A DNA stretch of 64,000 bases from Pseudomonas viridiflava (GCA_900596015.1 UVIF01000023.1:310001-374000), one strand, 5' to 3'; counted from the stretch's first letter, positions 47,443 through 57,133 are shown. The notes: generated by a model not told the origin, from the letters alone. Translations and numbers: made by a program.

Positions 47443-47698
47443 GGTCCGGTTTCAAGGGAGAGAGCAAGAGTGCCACTATCGCCCCCATAAACCAAACGTA
47501 ATGCCAATCTGCTAGGCGCCTGTTCAGAAGCACGCCATACTGGCGCCTGTTGCCACTCGTTGCGCTGTCACTGCCGTGTATCCATAACCACGGCGCTTCG
47601 AGGGAATTAAATTTGTCATGTTGCGTCCGTATTCAGGTAGCAATCGACACACTTCAAACACCGGATAAATTCTAAGCAAAGGAATCAAGGAGCCGTTA

Positions 47699-47896
47699 AT
47701 GCTGATACTCACCCGCAAGGTAGGCGAAAGCATCGTCATTCAAGACGACATCAAGATCACTATCCTTGGCGTGAAAGGGCTGCAGGTGCGAATCGGCATC
47801 GATGCGCCGAAGGATGTCCAGGTACATCGCGAAGAGATTTTCAAGCGTATCCAGGCAGGCAGCCCTGCACCGGAAAAAGGAGATGGCAAGGCCTGA
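47699..47896 (+). CDS. csrA: CsrA/RsmA-family RNA-binding regulator, copy 1
   Basis: 65 residues, start [14 protein letters not shown]; the RNA-binding strand-1 residues and Arg44 in VHREEI are conserved. Dimeric CsrA binds GGA motifs in mRNA leaders to repress translation. Its own leader has GGA at 47681-47683 and 47689-47691, the second within the ribosome site, which suggests autoregulation. Transcribed with a 256-base leader region (47443-47698) in which no other feature is recognised. Confidence 0.93.
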   Translation: MLILTRKVGESIVIQDDIKITILGVKGLQVRIGIDAPKDVQVHREEIFKRIQAGSPAPEKGDGKA

Positions 47897-47983
47897 TCGG
47901 CCGCTTGCCGCGGTCCTTCGAACGCCGCCGTGCAACTGGCTTCAGCCAGGCTGCACCGCGGCGCGAAGTCACCGCTTACATCA

Positions 47984-48316
47984 TCAGACAGGCGTTGCCT
48001 GGTGATGATTGTCGTCCGGAGCCCCTGCCCCACCGCCTGCATGCCGTTTCGCCTTGTCCGTGGCGAATGCCAAAGCATCCTTGGCACATGTCAATCCATC
48101 GCGTATTTCGGTCTGCTCTTTGATCACACGGCCATCCACGCCGTAGGTGCCAAAGAACACCGAGATTTTGTCTTCGCCGATCTTGCGCGCGCGCACCACG
48201 ATACGGCAGCCGTTCTTGAGCGTTTCCTCATGGCGAACCTGCTCGTCCAGATAATTCGCTGACGAGTCTTCCCATTCCATGAACTGCTTGGTGGTTTCCA
48301 ATTCTACGTCTGTCAT
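47984..48316 (-). CDS. Unknown small protein between two csrA genes
   Basis: 110 residues, not recognised. Acidic N-terminus (TTKQFMEWEDSSANY), a beta-rich middle (GCRIVVRARKIGEDKISVFFGTYG) and a polar, low-complexity tail (HAGGGAGAPDDNHHQ). No membrane segment. AGAGG-like sequence upstream of the ATG. Opposite in direction to both csrA genes. Confidence 0.55.
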   Translation of the reverse strand: MTDVELETTKQFMEWEDSSANYLDEQVRHEETLKNGCRIVVRARKIGEDKISVFFGTYGVDGRVIKEQTEIRDGLTCAKDALAFATDKAKRHAGGGAGAPDDNHHQATPV

Positions 48317-48510
48317 ATGCCTACCTCTTGTGGGTAATCAAGGCGATGCCTTATATAACCGACCCTCTACAAGCGCCGTGGTTCAGTACAACCCAGCGGT
48401 AAGAAACGTCGCTGACGGTAAATGCGCATCGAATGGAATTATTCCTGCACGCCACACGTCACTAAGCAAAGATGCCTTGAACGAAAGCCCTCGATTGCAA
48501 GGATTTCATC

Positions 48511-48705
48511 ATGCTGATATTGACGCGCAATACCGACGAAAGCATCGTTATCGAAAACGATATTCGTATCACCATCATCGACGTCAAGGGCGGCCAGGTT
48601 CGCCTGGGCATTGACGCGCCACGGGATGTGGCCGTGCATCGCCAGGAGATCTACGAGCGAATCAAGGCAGGCGTGCCGATGGTACCCAAAACGGCCGGCC
48701 GCTGA
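48511..48705 (+). CDS. CsrA/RsmA-family RNA-binding regulator, copy 2
   Basis: 64 residues, [19 protein letters not shown]..., with the conserved RNA-contact Arg in VHRQEI. About two-thirds identical to copy 1 by eye, 614 bases away. Distinguishing residues lie in strands 1-2 (NTDES against KVGES) and the C-terminal tail. CAAGGAT precedes the ATG. Target preference may differ from copy 1. Confidence 0.9.
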   Translation: MLILTRNTDESIVIENDIRITIIDVKGGQVRLGIDAPRDVAVHRQEIYERIKAGVPMVPKTAGR

Positions 48706-48723
48706 ATCGGCAGGCATCGGTCG

Positions 48724-51102
48724 CTAGGTACGAAAGGCAGCGCAGAGCTTGCTCGCCAGCTCCTGCTCGCGAAAGGGTTTCTGCACCAAAGGATAATGCT
48801 CGGCGTCGAGACCTTCGAGCTCCGCATAGCCTGTCACGAACACGATCGGCAACCTCGGATGACGGCGACGGATCATGTGCGCCAACTCGCCGCCATTAGT
48901 GCCTGGCATGGCGAAATCGGTCAGGACCAGGTCGACACTGGGGTCGAGCTTGTTCAGCGCCTGCTCGGCACTGTCGGCCTCGATCACGCTGTAGCCGAGG
49001 CCCTGCAACATGGTCGCCGTCACTTCGCGCACGTCGTGGTCATCGTCCACCAGCAGGATGGTCTGGCGCTCGTTTTCGTCATGCGCGGCAGCGACATAGG
49101 CGGGCTCGTCTGCGTGCGCCACAGGCTGATCCGGAACGCCCGGCAGGTAGACCTTTACCGTGGTGCCGTAGCCTGGCGAGGTCATGATGGCCACGCCACC
49201 GCCCGACTGTTTGGCAAAGCCGAATACCTGAGCCAGACCCAAGCCTGACCCTTTGCCCACTTCCTTGGTGGTGAAGAACGGCTCGAAGGCCTTGGCTACC
49301 ACCTGCTGGCTCATGCCGGTACCCGAATCCTGGATCGACAGCACCACGTAGTTGCCTGGCTCCGGGTCTTCCGGACGCTGCGCCGCCATGCTGACCGTTT
49401 CGTTGGCCGTGGACAGGCGCAAGGTGCCGCCACCGGGCATGGCATCGCGTGAGTTGATCGCCAGGTTGAGAATGATCATTTCTGTCTGGGTCGGATCCAC
49501 CAACGCATTCCACAGGTCGGGCGCGGTGTCGGTTTCGATCCAGATGCTACCACCCAAGGTGCGCTGCAACAGCTCGATCATGCCTTCGACGGTACCGTTG
49601 AGGTTCACCGCAACCGGCTCCAGGCGCTGACGGCGGGAGAAGGACAGCAACTGACCGGTGAGCTTGGCACCGCGTTCGCCCGCCTCCTTGATGTTCTGCA
49701 GGCGGCCCTGAATGCGTTCGGTCCTGCCCTTCTCGAAATCGCGGGCGATGAAGGTGGTACTGGCCAGGATCACCGTCAGCAGGTTGTTGAAGTCGTGCGC
49801 CACACCCGCCGTCAGCTGGCCGACCGCTTCCAGGCGCTGCAGCTGGTGCAGCGTGGCCTCGATGCGTTGGCGCTCGTCGATCTGCTCGCGGAGCTGATGG
49901 TTGGCGCCAGCCAGCTCATCCAGCACTTCACGCTCACCGGTGATGTCGCGCACGGCGGTGTACATCAGCCCCTCGTCCGGAACGATGGTCCAGGACAACC
50001 AACGGTAGTTTCCGTCGGCGTGGCGCATGCGGTTGACGAAGCGGGTCGAGACATTGCCGTTGGCGATGTTCTCGGTCTCGCGGCGGGTCGCGGCAAGATC
50101 GTCGGGATGAATGATCTCCCACAGCTGGATACTGCCCAGATGCTCACGGGTCCAGCCCAGTGTGGATTCCCACGCGGGGTTGAGCGACACCGGCGACATG
50201 TCGAAGCGCATCACCCCCAGCAACTCGCGGGAAAGCTCCCAGGTACGGTCACGCTCACGGGTGCGCTTGACTACCCGTTCCCCGAGCATCTCGTTGAGCT
50301 GTTCGAGGGCCTGGGTGGCTTGCTTCTGCTCGGTGATGTCCTGGATGACGCCGGTGAAACGCACGCACACACCGTCTTCGAAGAAGGCCTGCCCATGGCT
50401 GGCAATCCAGCGCAGGGTACCGCTGGCCAGACGCACGCGATACTCGATGTGAAACAACCGCCCATCGTCGACCGTCAGGGCCGCAGTCATGCGTTCCTGA
50501 ACCACGGGCAGATCTTCGCCGTGGCAATAGTCGAGAAACAGCGCCAGGTTGACTTCGGTAGCGGGGTCAAGCTCGTACAGTGCCCGGCAGCGTTCGTCCC
50601 AAAGCAACGTGTCGCTGGGCGGCGCATAGTCCCAGACACCCATCCGCGCTGCGTTGGTGGCGATGTGCGCACGCACTTCGGCGTGCTGCAGGGAACGCTC
50701 TGCGTCGCGCCGACGATGACGCTCGTGGACTTCGTCCATGGCACGCTGGATGGCACGGGGCAACAGGCTCAGATTCTGCTTGAGCACATAGTCGATGGCG
50801 CCCTGGCGCATCATCTCGACCGCATGCTCTTCGCCGTAGACCCCGGACAGGAAGATGAACGGTGTCATCGGCGCCAGGCGCTGCGCTGCCTGCAGCACCA
50901 GAGGGCCGGATGAGCCGGGCAGCATGTAGTCACACAGAATCAGGTCGAACTCGCCGCCCGCCAAAGCCTGCTCCACCGCCTGATGATTGAACACCAGAGT
51001 CGACTCGACCGGGACGCCCGCGCGCTCCAGGCTCATCAGCGCCAGTTCGGCATCGAGGGGGCTGTCTTCCACGAACAACAGTTGCAAAGGCTTGGGCGGC
51101 AT
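48724..51102 (-). CDS. Hybrid sensor kinase: REC-PAS-PAS-HisKA-ATPase-REC
   Basis: 792 residues from the ATG at 51102. N-terminal receiver (LFVEDSPLDAEL, Asp in LILCDYMLPG), two PAS regions (about 150-270 and 300-410), H-box GVAHDFNNLL near 445 (the HWE-unlike, NtrB-like DFNNLL type), ATPase domain and C-terminal receiver (LLVDDDHDV, Asp in LVLTDFAMPG). No membrane segments, so cytoplasmic. Downstream of the bacteriophytochrome and its response regulator, 112 bases away; it could receive phosphate from them via its N-terminal receiver. Confidence 0.92.
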   Translation of the reverse strand: MPPKPLQLLFVEDSPLDAELALMSLERAGVPVESTLVFNHQAVEQALAGGEFDLILCDYMLPGSSGPLVLQAAQRLAPMTPFIFLSGVYGEEHAVEMMRQGAIDYVLKQNLSLLPRAIQRAMDEVHERHRRRDAERSLQHAEVRAHIATNAARMGVWDYAPPSDTLLWDERCRALYELDPATEVNLALFLDYCHGEDLPVVQERMTAALTVDDGRLFHIEYRVRLASGTLRWIASHGQAFFEDGVCVRFTGVIQDITEQKQATQALEQLNEMLGERVVKRTRERDRTWELSRELLGVMRFDMSPVSLNPAWESTLGWTREHLGSIQLWEIIHPDDLAATRRETENIANGNVSTRFVNRMRHADGNYRWLSWTIVPDEGLMYTAVRDITGEREVLDELAGANHQLREQIDERQRIEATLHQLQRLEAVGQLTAGVAHDFNNLLTVILASTTFIARDFEKGRTERIQGRLQNIKEAGERGAKLTGQLLSFSRRQRLEPVAVNLNGTVEGMIELLQRTLGGSIWIETDTAPDLWNALVDPTQTEMIILNLAINSRDAMPGGGTLRLSTANETVSMAAQRPEDPEPGNYVVLSIQDSGTGMSQQVVAKAFEPFFTTKEVGKGSGLGLAQVFGFAKQSGGGVAIMTSPGYGTTVKVYLPGVPDQPVAHADEPAYVAAAHDENERQTILLVDDDHDVREVTATMLQGLGYSVIEADSAEQALNKLDPSVDLVLTDFAMPGTNGGELAHMIRRRHPRLPIVFVTGYAELEGLDAEHYPLVQKPFREQELASKLCAAFRT

Positions 51103-51214
51103 AGAGATCCGAATACGTGACTGGAGTGCGGCGCGCTCTGCGCCATCCGTGCGCCATTGGGTGGGGCGCGCTGGGTGTGGTTGGGTCCCGACCGTCACAC
51201 AGCGCGAGCAGGAC

Positions 51215-51676
51215 TCAAGAGCCGGGACGACGAACGATTCGTGACGAGCCAGGTGGCGGCTCGTTCAAGACCGCCCAGAAAATACCCAGGTCGGAAATGG
51301 CTGACACGAATTCCTTGAATTCGACCGGCTTGACCACGTAAGCGTTCACTCCAAGTGAGTAGGCGCGTTCAAGATCCGGTTCTTCCCTGGAAGAGGTCAG
51401 CATGACCGTCGGAATACTGCGCAACTGCTCGGTTTCGCGGACGACCTTGAGCACTTCCAGCCCGTCGACCTTGGGCAGCTTGAGATCCAGCAGCAGCACT
51501 GCCGGGTTGCCCGCGTCACGCGCCGCGTGACTGCCGCGGCGCAGCAGGTAGTCCAGCGCTTCGGCACCGTCACGCATGACGATGACTTCGTTCGCCAGCT
51601 GGCTGCGCTCCAGCGCCACCAGTGTCAGCTCCAGGTCCTTGGGATTGTCCTCGACCAGAAGAATAGGTTTGAGCAT
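51215..51676 (-). CDS. Single-domain response regulator (Rcp1-like)
   Basis: 153 residues, receiver only: LLVEDNPKD, phosphoacceptor Asp in LLLDLKLPKVDG, Lys in VVKPVEF. A 20-residue tail follows. Like Rcp1 of cyanobacterial phytochromes, it lacks an output domain. It begins 3 bases after the bphP stop, so it is the probable phosphate acceptor of BphP. Confidence 0.92.
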   Translation of the reverse strand: MLKPILLVEDNPKDLELTLVALERSQLANEVIVMRDGAEALDYLLRRGSHAARDAGNPAVLLLDLKLPKVDGLEVLKVVRETEQLRSIPTVMLTSSREEPDLERAYSLGVNAYVVKPVEFKEFVSAISDLGIFWAVLNEPPPGSSRIVRRPGS

Positions 51677-51679
51677 CGC

Positions 51680-53950
51680 TTACCTCGGTGAATTCGTGCT
51701 GGCGGAATGTGCGCGTCGCGGCAACGCCATGTAGAAAGTCGCGCCCTGATCCAGGGCGCCTTCGGCCCACACCCGGCCGTCGTGTCGTTCGATGATGCGG
51801 CGAACGCTGGCCAGGCCAATCCCGGTGCCTTCGAACTCTTCCATGCGGTGCAGGCGCTGGAACACCCCGAACAGCTTGCCGGCGTAGGCCATGTCGAAGC
51901 CCACGCCATTGTCACGCACGAAAATGATCGTCTCGGCGTCCTGCTGGTAGGCGCCGACTTCGATCACCGCATGCTCGCGGGTTCGGCTGTACTTGATGGC
52001 ATTGGACAACAGGTTGCGCAGCGCCAGGTGCACGAACGCGGCGTCGGCCACCAGGCGCGGCAGTGCCGCCACCTGCCATTGCAGATCGCGACCTTCGTAA
52101 TCGGGCTGCATCTCCAGGCGGATGGACTCGACCAGCGCGTTGAGGTCGACGTCGGTGAAACGCAGGGCCGAACGGCCCATCTGGGAAAAGCTCAGCAGGT
52201 TGTCGACCAGGGTGCCGGCAAACCGCGCCGATTCGCCGATGTGTTCGAGAAAACGCAAGCCTCGCTCGGACAGCTTGGGGCCTTCGAAATCGGCCAGCAA
52301 TTCAGCGTAGCCGGCAATGTGGCGCAACGGTGCACGCAGATCATGGGACACGCTGTACGAGAACGCCTCGAGCTCCTTGTTGGATTTCTTCAGTTCACCC
52401 GCCAACTGCGCCAGTTCCTCGGCCTTGCGCAGGACGATGCCCAGCACGGCGGTGCGCAGTTCGTGTACGCCTTCGATCTCGAGTGCGTCCCAGGGGCTTG
52501 AGAAGCCGCTGACTTCCTGCTTCCAGCTATCGAAGCTGGCGCGTGGATTGAGCACACCGGCACTGTCCAGGCTTTTTTCTGCCCGCCCTGCCCAAGTCAC
52601 CGTGTGCGATTGCTCCGGCTTGAACCAGATCAAATAGTGGGAATGAATCTCGGAAATCGCCACGGCCAGCACACCGCCGCAGTAACGCGCCAGTTCGGGC
52701 AGCTCGGGCAGGTCTCGACCGACGTTGTCGCTGTGGAATATTTCCTGCCCGCCGCGCTCGGCCAGCCACACTGCCAGCGCATCGACCAACGCCTGCGGGG
52801 GTGTGTCACCCAGCAACTCGCAGCGAGCCTCGGCGATGATCGCCGCACCGCTGGCGCGGACGAAGCCCAGAAAGGTCTCGGGCAGCGTCAGCAGGCCGGC
52901 ACGCACGCTGTCGCTGTCGGCCATGGCGGAGAGCAACTGGACGATCTGCCGACGCAGTTCGAGCATGCGCTCGTTCTGCGCATGGACGGCTTTGGTTTCG
53001 ATCTGCAGCGACAAGACGCTGCCCAGCAGCTCACAAGCAGTGCGGGTCTGAAAACCGACCGCATGAGGCTGGTCGTGGTGACAGGAGATCAGCCCCCAGA
53101 GCCGGCCGTCGACCACGATGGAAATCGACATCGACGCCATCGTCTGCATGTTGCGCATGTACTGCACATGCACGGGTGAAACGCTGCGCAGTGCTGCCTG
53201 ACTGAGGTCCAACGGCTCGCCGTTCAGGGGGTTGTTGGCCGGAATCAGCGGCGATGCCTGGTAGTTGGCATCTTCGATCACCCGGATGCGGTTGATGCAG
53301 TACAACTCCCTGGCCTGACGCGGAATATCGGACGCCGGGAAGCACAGCCCGAGGTAGCTGGGGTAGCCCTCGTCCCGTGCCTCGGCCAGCACGGTGCCGT
53401 TGCCGGCCTCGTCGAAACTGTAGGCCTTGACCCGGCCGAAGCCGGTCACGCGTTTTACCTCGACCACCGAGCGCTCGCACAACTCGAGAACGTCCTGGGC
53501 GTTGTGCAACTGGCCAATGAACGTCCGCACCATAGGGTACAGGGCGCCATAGGCATGGGCCTCATCGGCGGCGGGTTCGAACTCGGCGACAATCACCCCG
53601 TCGACGCGGTGCACCATCATCGCGGTGGCGATCTGGCGACGGCCGCCCTGGGCGAAGCGCACATCGGCGAAATGAAATGGCTGCTGTTCCTCCCCGGACC
53701 AGGCGGCCAGGCGCGCCGATAGCGCCGCACCTCGCTCGATCAGGTCGGCGACCGGCGTTTCCAGCAGGTGCGCAGGCTCGAGTTGCAGCCAATGACGGAC
53801 GTTGTCGCTGACCTGCAGCACACGCTGGGCGGTGGCGTCGAGCACCAGCATGAAACCCTGCGGCTGGATGCTGCCCGGCGTACGGATGGGCTCGCTCGCG
53901 CACTGCTCGATGGCAGCGGCGAGCGCGACCGAAGTCTCGCGTGATGTCAC
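51680..53950 (-). CDS. bphP: Bacteriophytochrome histidine kinase
   Basis: 756 residues. The biliverdin-binding Cys is Cys17 in CASEPIRTPGSIQPQG. PAS-2 (about 20-120), GAF with FPASDIPRQAR (about 200) and PHY domain (about 320-490, with WGLISCHHDQP just before) form the photosensory module; the HisKA H-box is SVSHDLRAPLRHI near 535, followed by an ATPase domain (DNGVGFD, GTGIGLA). It should sense red/far-red light. The usual neighbour bphO (heme oxygenase) is not found at either side, so chromophore must come from elsewhere. Confidence 0.95.
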   Translation of the reverse strand: MTSRETSVALAAAIEQCASEPIRTPGSIQPQGFMLVLDATAQRVLQVSDNVRHWLQLEPAHLLETPVADLIERGAALSARLAAWSGEEQQPFHFADVRFAQGGRRQIATAMMVHRVDGVIVAEFEPAADEAHAYGALYPMVRTFIGQLHNAQDVLELCERSVVEVKRVTGFGRVKAYSFDEAGNGTVLAEARDEGYPSYLGLCFPASDIPRQARELYCINRIRVIEDANYQASPLIPANNPLNGEPLDLSQAALRSVSPVHVQYMRNMQTMASMSISIVVDGRLWGLISCHHDQPHAVGFQTRTACELLGSVLSLQIETKAVHAQNERMLELRRQIVQLLSAMADSDSVRAGLLTLPETFLGFVRASGAAIIAEARCELLGDTPPQALVDALAVWLAERGGQEIFHSDNVGRDLPELPELARYCGGVLAVAISEIHSHYLIWFKPEQSHTVTWAGRAEKSLDSAGVLNPRASFDSWKQEVSGFSSPWDALEIEGVHELRTAVLGIVLRKAEELAQLAGELKKSNKELEAFSYSVSHDLRAPLRHIAGYAELLADFEGPKLSERGLRFLEHIGESARFAGTLVDNLLSFSQMGRSALRFTDVDLNALVESIRLEMQPDYEGRDLQWQVAALPRLVADAAFVHLALRNLLSNAIKYSRTREHAVIEVGAYQQDAETIIFVRDNGVGFDMAYAGKLFGVFQRLHRMEEFEGTGIGLASVRRIIERHDGRVWAEGALDQGATFYMALPRRAHSASTNSPR

Positions 53951-54151
53951 AGTGAATCTCCTGGCGGCCTATCAGCGCGGCGCTGCAAGCCATTGCATGG
54001 TCGCCAACCGTGGCATATGAAAAACTTACAATCGGCTACCACCTTAGCAAATTAAGACGCGCCACGCCGGCTTTTACGTTAAATAATGGCGAATTGATTT
54101 TAAGCACGGCGAGTGCGTGTTTGGCAGGCCGCGCCATCGAACCATTAGCGC

Positions 54152-54180
54152 ATGACATTTCTCAGCCTAATCAGTATGAT
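54152..54180 (+). promoter_or_regulatory. Sigma-70-type promoter of tRNA-Leu
   Basis: ATGACA at 54152-54157 and TATGAT at 54175-54180, separated by 17 bases, placing the transcription start a few bases before the tRNA at 54191. No gene lies between 53951 and this promoter. Confidence 0.7.
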
Positions 54181-54190
54181 GCGCGACTGT

Positions 54191-54276
54191 GCGAGGTTGG
54201 CGAAATTGGTAGACGCATCAGACTTAAAATCTGACGACCTTTGGTTGTGCGGGTTCGATTCCCGCACCTCGCACCA
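54191..54276 (+). tRNA. tRNA-Leu (anticodon UAA)
   Basis: 86 bases including the encoded CCA. Acceptor stem GCGAGGT/ACCTCGC, anticodon loop CTTAAAA giving UAA, a long class-II variable arm (CGACCTTTGGTTGTG region) and the T-loop GGTTCGATTCC. Read alone from its own promoter. No integrase or attachment-like repeat was seen at its 3' end. Confidence 0.97.
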
Positions 54277-54384
54277 TCTCGATTTCTCTCCCCTCTTCCC
54301 AATCTTCGGGAACTCCTGCCCTCCAAGCTTGCCGACTTCCTATACGCCACGCATTTCGCCTGGTGACACAAGGAGGCCCGACCC

Positions 54385-55491
54385 ATGCCTGATGCTCAGG
54401 GAAAAATTCGTTACGCCGTGGTTGCCGGTGGCTGGATTTCGCAAGGTGCGTTCATGCCCGGTGTGGACCAGACCAGCAATTCGGTGATGACTGCACTGGT
54501 AACCGGCGACCCGATCAAGGCCGATGAACTGGCCGCAATGTATGACCTCAAGAGCTACAGCTACGAGCAGTTTCCCGAACTGCTGGCCTCTGGCGAGATC
54601 GACGCGATCTACCTGGCCACGCCCAACTTCCGTCATCGCGAATTCGCCGTGCCGGCGTTGGAAGCCGGTATCCACGTGCTGCTGGAAAAACCCATGGCCG
54701 CCAGCGAGGAAGATTGCCTGGCCATCAATGCCGCAGCCGAGCGCGGCAAGGCCAAGCTGATGATCGCCTACCGCCTGCATTGCGAGCCCGGCACGGTGGA
54801 AATGGTCCAGCACGTGCGCAGGGGGGATATCGGTGAGCCACGGCTGTTCACTGCGACCTTCACGCAACACACCGATGCACAGAACCACCGCATGAAAAGC
54901 GGATTCTGGGCTGGCCCGGCGGCGGACATGGGGCCCTACCCGCTCAATGCCGTGCGCAACCTGTTCGGCGGCGAGCCGCTGGAAGTGCATGCCGTTGGTG
55001 CGCACACACCCGGACGGCCGATCAATACCCCGGACACCGTCAGCGTGACCTTGCGGTTCGCCGAGCAGCGTCAGGCCACGTTCACCGTCAGCTACAGCCT
55101 GCCGGCGACCGAGCGTTTCCAGTTGATCGGCACCAAGGGGGAGTTCGAGGCATCGCCTTGCTTCGGTTTCGGTGAAGGCGTTGCCATCGCCTATCGCTCG
55201 ATCATCGACGGCGACACGCAGTCGCATACCTTTCCGGTAGTGGATCAGTTTGGCGGTGAGACGGAGTACTTCTCTCAGTGCATCCTCGAAGACCGCCAGC
55301 CTGAAGCGGATGGTGACGAAGGTTGGCGTGATGTGCGGGTGCTGGCCGCCATCGAGCGTTCGCTGCAGACCGGCGAGATCCAGAAGCTCGAGCCGCTGGC
55401 CTCGCGCCAGGGCATTCAGGCCGATCAGGCGCGATCGCTGACCCTGGCCAAGGTGCCGCCGTACGTCAATACCACCGAACCCAACGACTGA
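54385..55491 (+). CDS. Gfo/Idh/MocA-family oxidoreductase
   Basis: 368 residues, strong AAGGAGG before the ATG. N-terminal nucleotide-binding region with a modified glycine motif (VVAGGWISQGAFMPGV), the EKP motif (LLEKPMAASEED) and a C-terminal substrate domain containing AADMGPYPLNAVRNLFGG. Close in outline to glucose-fructose-oxidoreductase and other sugar dehydrogenases; no signal peptide is visible. Sits alone after the tRNA; a REP cluster follows. Confidence 0.85.
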   Translation: MPDAQGKIRYAVVAGGWISQGAFMPGVDQTSNSVMTALVTGDPIKADELAAMYDLKSYSYEQFPELLASGEIDAIYLATPNFRHREFAVPALEAGIHVLLEKPMAASEEDCLAINAAAERGKAKLMIAYRLHCEPGTVEMVQHVRRGDIGEPRLFTATFTQHTDAQNHRMKSGFWAGPAADMGPYPLNAVRNLFGGEPLEVHAVGAHTPGRPINTPDTVSVTLRFAEQRQATFTVSYSLPATERFQLIGTKGEFEASPCFGFGEGVAIAYRSIIDGDTQSHTFPVVDQFGGETEYFSQCILEDRQPEADGDEGWRDVRVLAAIERSLQTGEIQKLEPLASRQGIQADQARSLTLAKVPPYVNTTEPND

Positions 55492-55514
55492 GCACCGCTG
55501 CGGTCCGTCTGAAA

Positions 55515-55702
55515 GACCGCGGCGCCCTTTTCGCGGCCGGTGACCGCTCCTACAAGGGCAACCGCGATCCATGTGGGAGCGGTCCGTGGCCACGAAAAGA
55601 TGGCTGCGGTCTGCCAGGTTTACCGCGGCGCCCTCTTCGCGGCCAGTGACCGCTCCTACAGGGGCAACTGCGATCCATGTAGGAGCGGTCCGTGGCCGCG
55701 AA
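55515..55702. repeat. Tandem REP pair (family B), two ~80-base units
   Basis: Two nearly identical units, starting with CCGCGGCGCCC at about 55516 and 55622 (106-base period), each holding an inverted pair of family B elements (TCGCGGCC-GTGACCGCTCCTACA ... GGAGCGGTCCGTGGCC-CGAA). The two copies differ at only a few positions. Located between the convergent oxidoreductase and FAD-protein genes. Confidence 0.85.
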
Positions 55703-55735
55703 GGGCGCGCTGCGGTGTGGCTGTGCAGCGCTGGT

Positions 55736-57133
55736 TCAGCAGCGGCTCAGCAATGTCATCGCCAGGCGTTTGGCCTGCGCGGCGACGTCGGTGACTGCGG
55801 TACTTTCCCACCACATGCCACGCAACGGCGGGCCCATGGCAAACAGTCGTTCGGCAACAAGGCCGTGCGCGTTGACCACAGCCCCGTCAACGTCAGCCTG
55901 TATGCCCAAGGCCAAAGGTCCCGGCCGGATCAGGCCACGCGCCAGAAGCTGGCGCGGCAACGGCTTGTCGACGCGACGCCAGTCATACTCGATGCCGCTG
56001 GAATTGATCAACGCATCACCGTGCAGTTGCACCGATGCAGACTCGCCCCGGCGGCGAATCGTCAGTGTCGTGCCTTCGGCACGTTGGTAGCAGGCTGCCT
56101 GCAGCGTAAGCCTGCCCTCGCTGATCAGCCTCTGCAACAGCGCGTCGCTGGGCGGCGGCGACCGATGGTGATGGCTCTCCCACCAGGGCCGCACATGGCG
56201 CACGAACTGGCGCTTCTGGCGCTCGCTGGCCTGGCTCCACAGCCGCGCTATATGCACGCGCACGGTGTCCAGCGGCGCCTGCCAGTCGACACCTTGCTGC
56301 AACGCCTGACGGCATTGCCTGCGCACTTCGGCCATGAGCTGACGAGGGCTTCGCAAGTCGTCGGCGGTCGCCAGGAAATCCGGCCAGCTCGGCGGCTGAC
56401 GACGAACATGAGGCCACAAGCCGTGCCGCGAAATCACCGTGATCGGCCCGCGGTGGCCCGCTTGGTCGAGCGAGACCACGGCATCGACCATGGTCAGTCC
56501 CGAGCCGATGATCAGCACTCGGGCCTGACGATCGAGGCCACGCATGGCCTGCACGTCCCACGGATCGACCGCCGCAGCGTTCAGCCCGCCTGGCACTTTC
56601 AAGGCGGTGCGGGCGGCGGGAAACATGCCCGTGGCGAGCACCGCCTGCCGCCCGTAGCACGTTTGCCCGTTATCCAGGATGACCTCGACCTGCTCGCCGT
56701 GGGTCTGCAGATCGATCGCCTCCGCGCGCACATGCGCTGCGGTAGACCCGTAGCGGGCACCCACTGCCCGCGCCTCGGCCAGACGTTGCTGGGCATAGAG
56801 CCCGAAGATGCCACGCGGTGGGAACAGCTCGGCCACCGGCAGGGCCTGTTCGGCCGACTGCGGCCAACCGCCATTGGCAATGAACTGGGTGAGCCATTCG
56901 GTCAAGTCGTCGGCATTGTCGGGGTCCACGCTCATGCGCGCCGCGTTGCCATTGAGGGTATGCCCCAACTCGGTGGCACTGTAGGCCTCGCCGCGGCCCA
57001 GTTCAGGACGCGGCTCGATGATGACGATCCTCTGTGCGTGAGGTTGTCTGAGCAACTGCACGGCCAGCAGGGTCCCGCTCAAGCCGCCACCGATGATCAC
57101 TACATCGGCAGGCCTGGAAACAACATCGGTCAT
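55736..57133 (-). CDS. FAD/NAD(P)-binding protein (PF13454-like)
   Basis: 465 residues from the ATG at 57133; an in-frame ATG at 57166 adds 11 unrelated residues. FAD-binding GGGLSGTLLAVQLL near residue 15, then VIIEPRPELGRGEAYS and LATGMFP; a second nucleotide-binding region (VLIIGSGLTMVDAV). Resembles HpnW-like/YdhS-like FAD-NAD(P)-binding proteins of unknown substrate. A bicistronic arrangement with the upstream c-di-GMP gene is possible but the 56-base gap is not decisive. Confidence 0.8.
   Translation of the reverse strand: MTDVVSRPADVVIIGGGLSGTLLAVQLLRQPHAQRIVIIEPRPELGRGEAYSATELGHTLNGNAARMSVDPDNADDLTEWLTQFIANGGWPQSAEQALPVAELFPPRGIFGLYAQQRLAEARAVGARYGSTAAHVRAEAIDLQTHGEQVEVILDNGQTCYGRQAVLATGMFPAARTALKVPGGLNAAAVDPWDVQAMRGLDRQARVLIIGSGLTMVDAVVSLDQAGHRGPITVISRHGLWPHVRRQPPSWPDFLATADDLRSPRQLMAEVRRQCRQALQQGVDWQAPLDTVRVHIARLWSQASERQKRQFVRHVRPWWESHHHRSPPPSDALLQRLISEGRLTLQAACYQRAEGTTLTIRRRGESASVQLHGDALINSSGIEYDWRRVDKPLPRQLLARGLIRPGPLALGIQADVDGAVVNAHGLVAERLFAMGPPLRGMWWESTAVTDVAAQAKRLAMTLLSRC

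Noticed and set aside
54191..54276. tRNA-Leu as an integration site
   Set aside because: No integrase nearby and no repeat of the tRNA 3' end seen in the window.
55515..55702. Possible CRISPR-like repeats
   Set aside because: Only two units with palindromic REP structure and no spacers of regular length; no cas genes.
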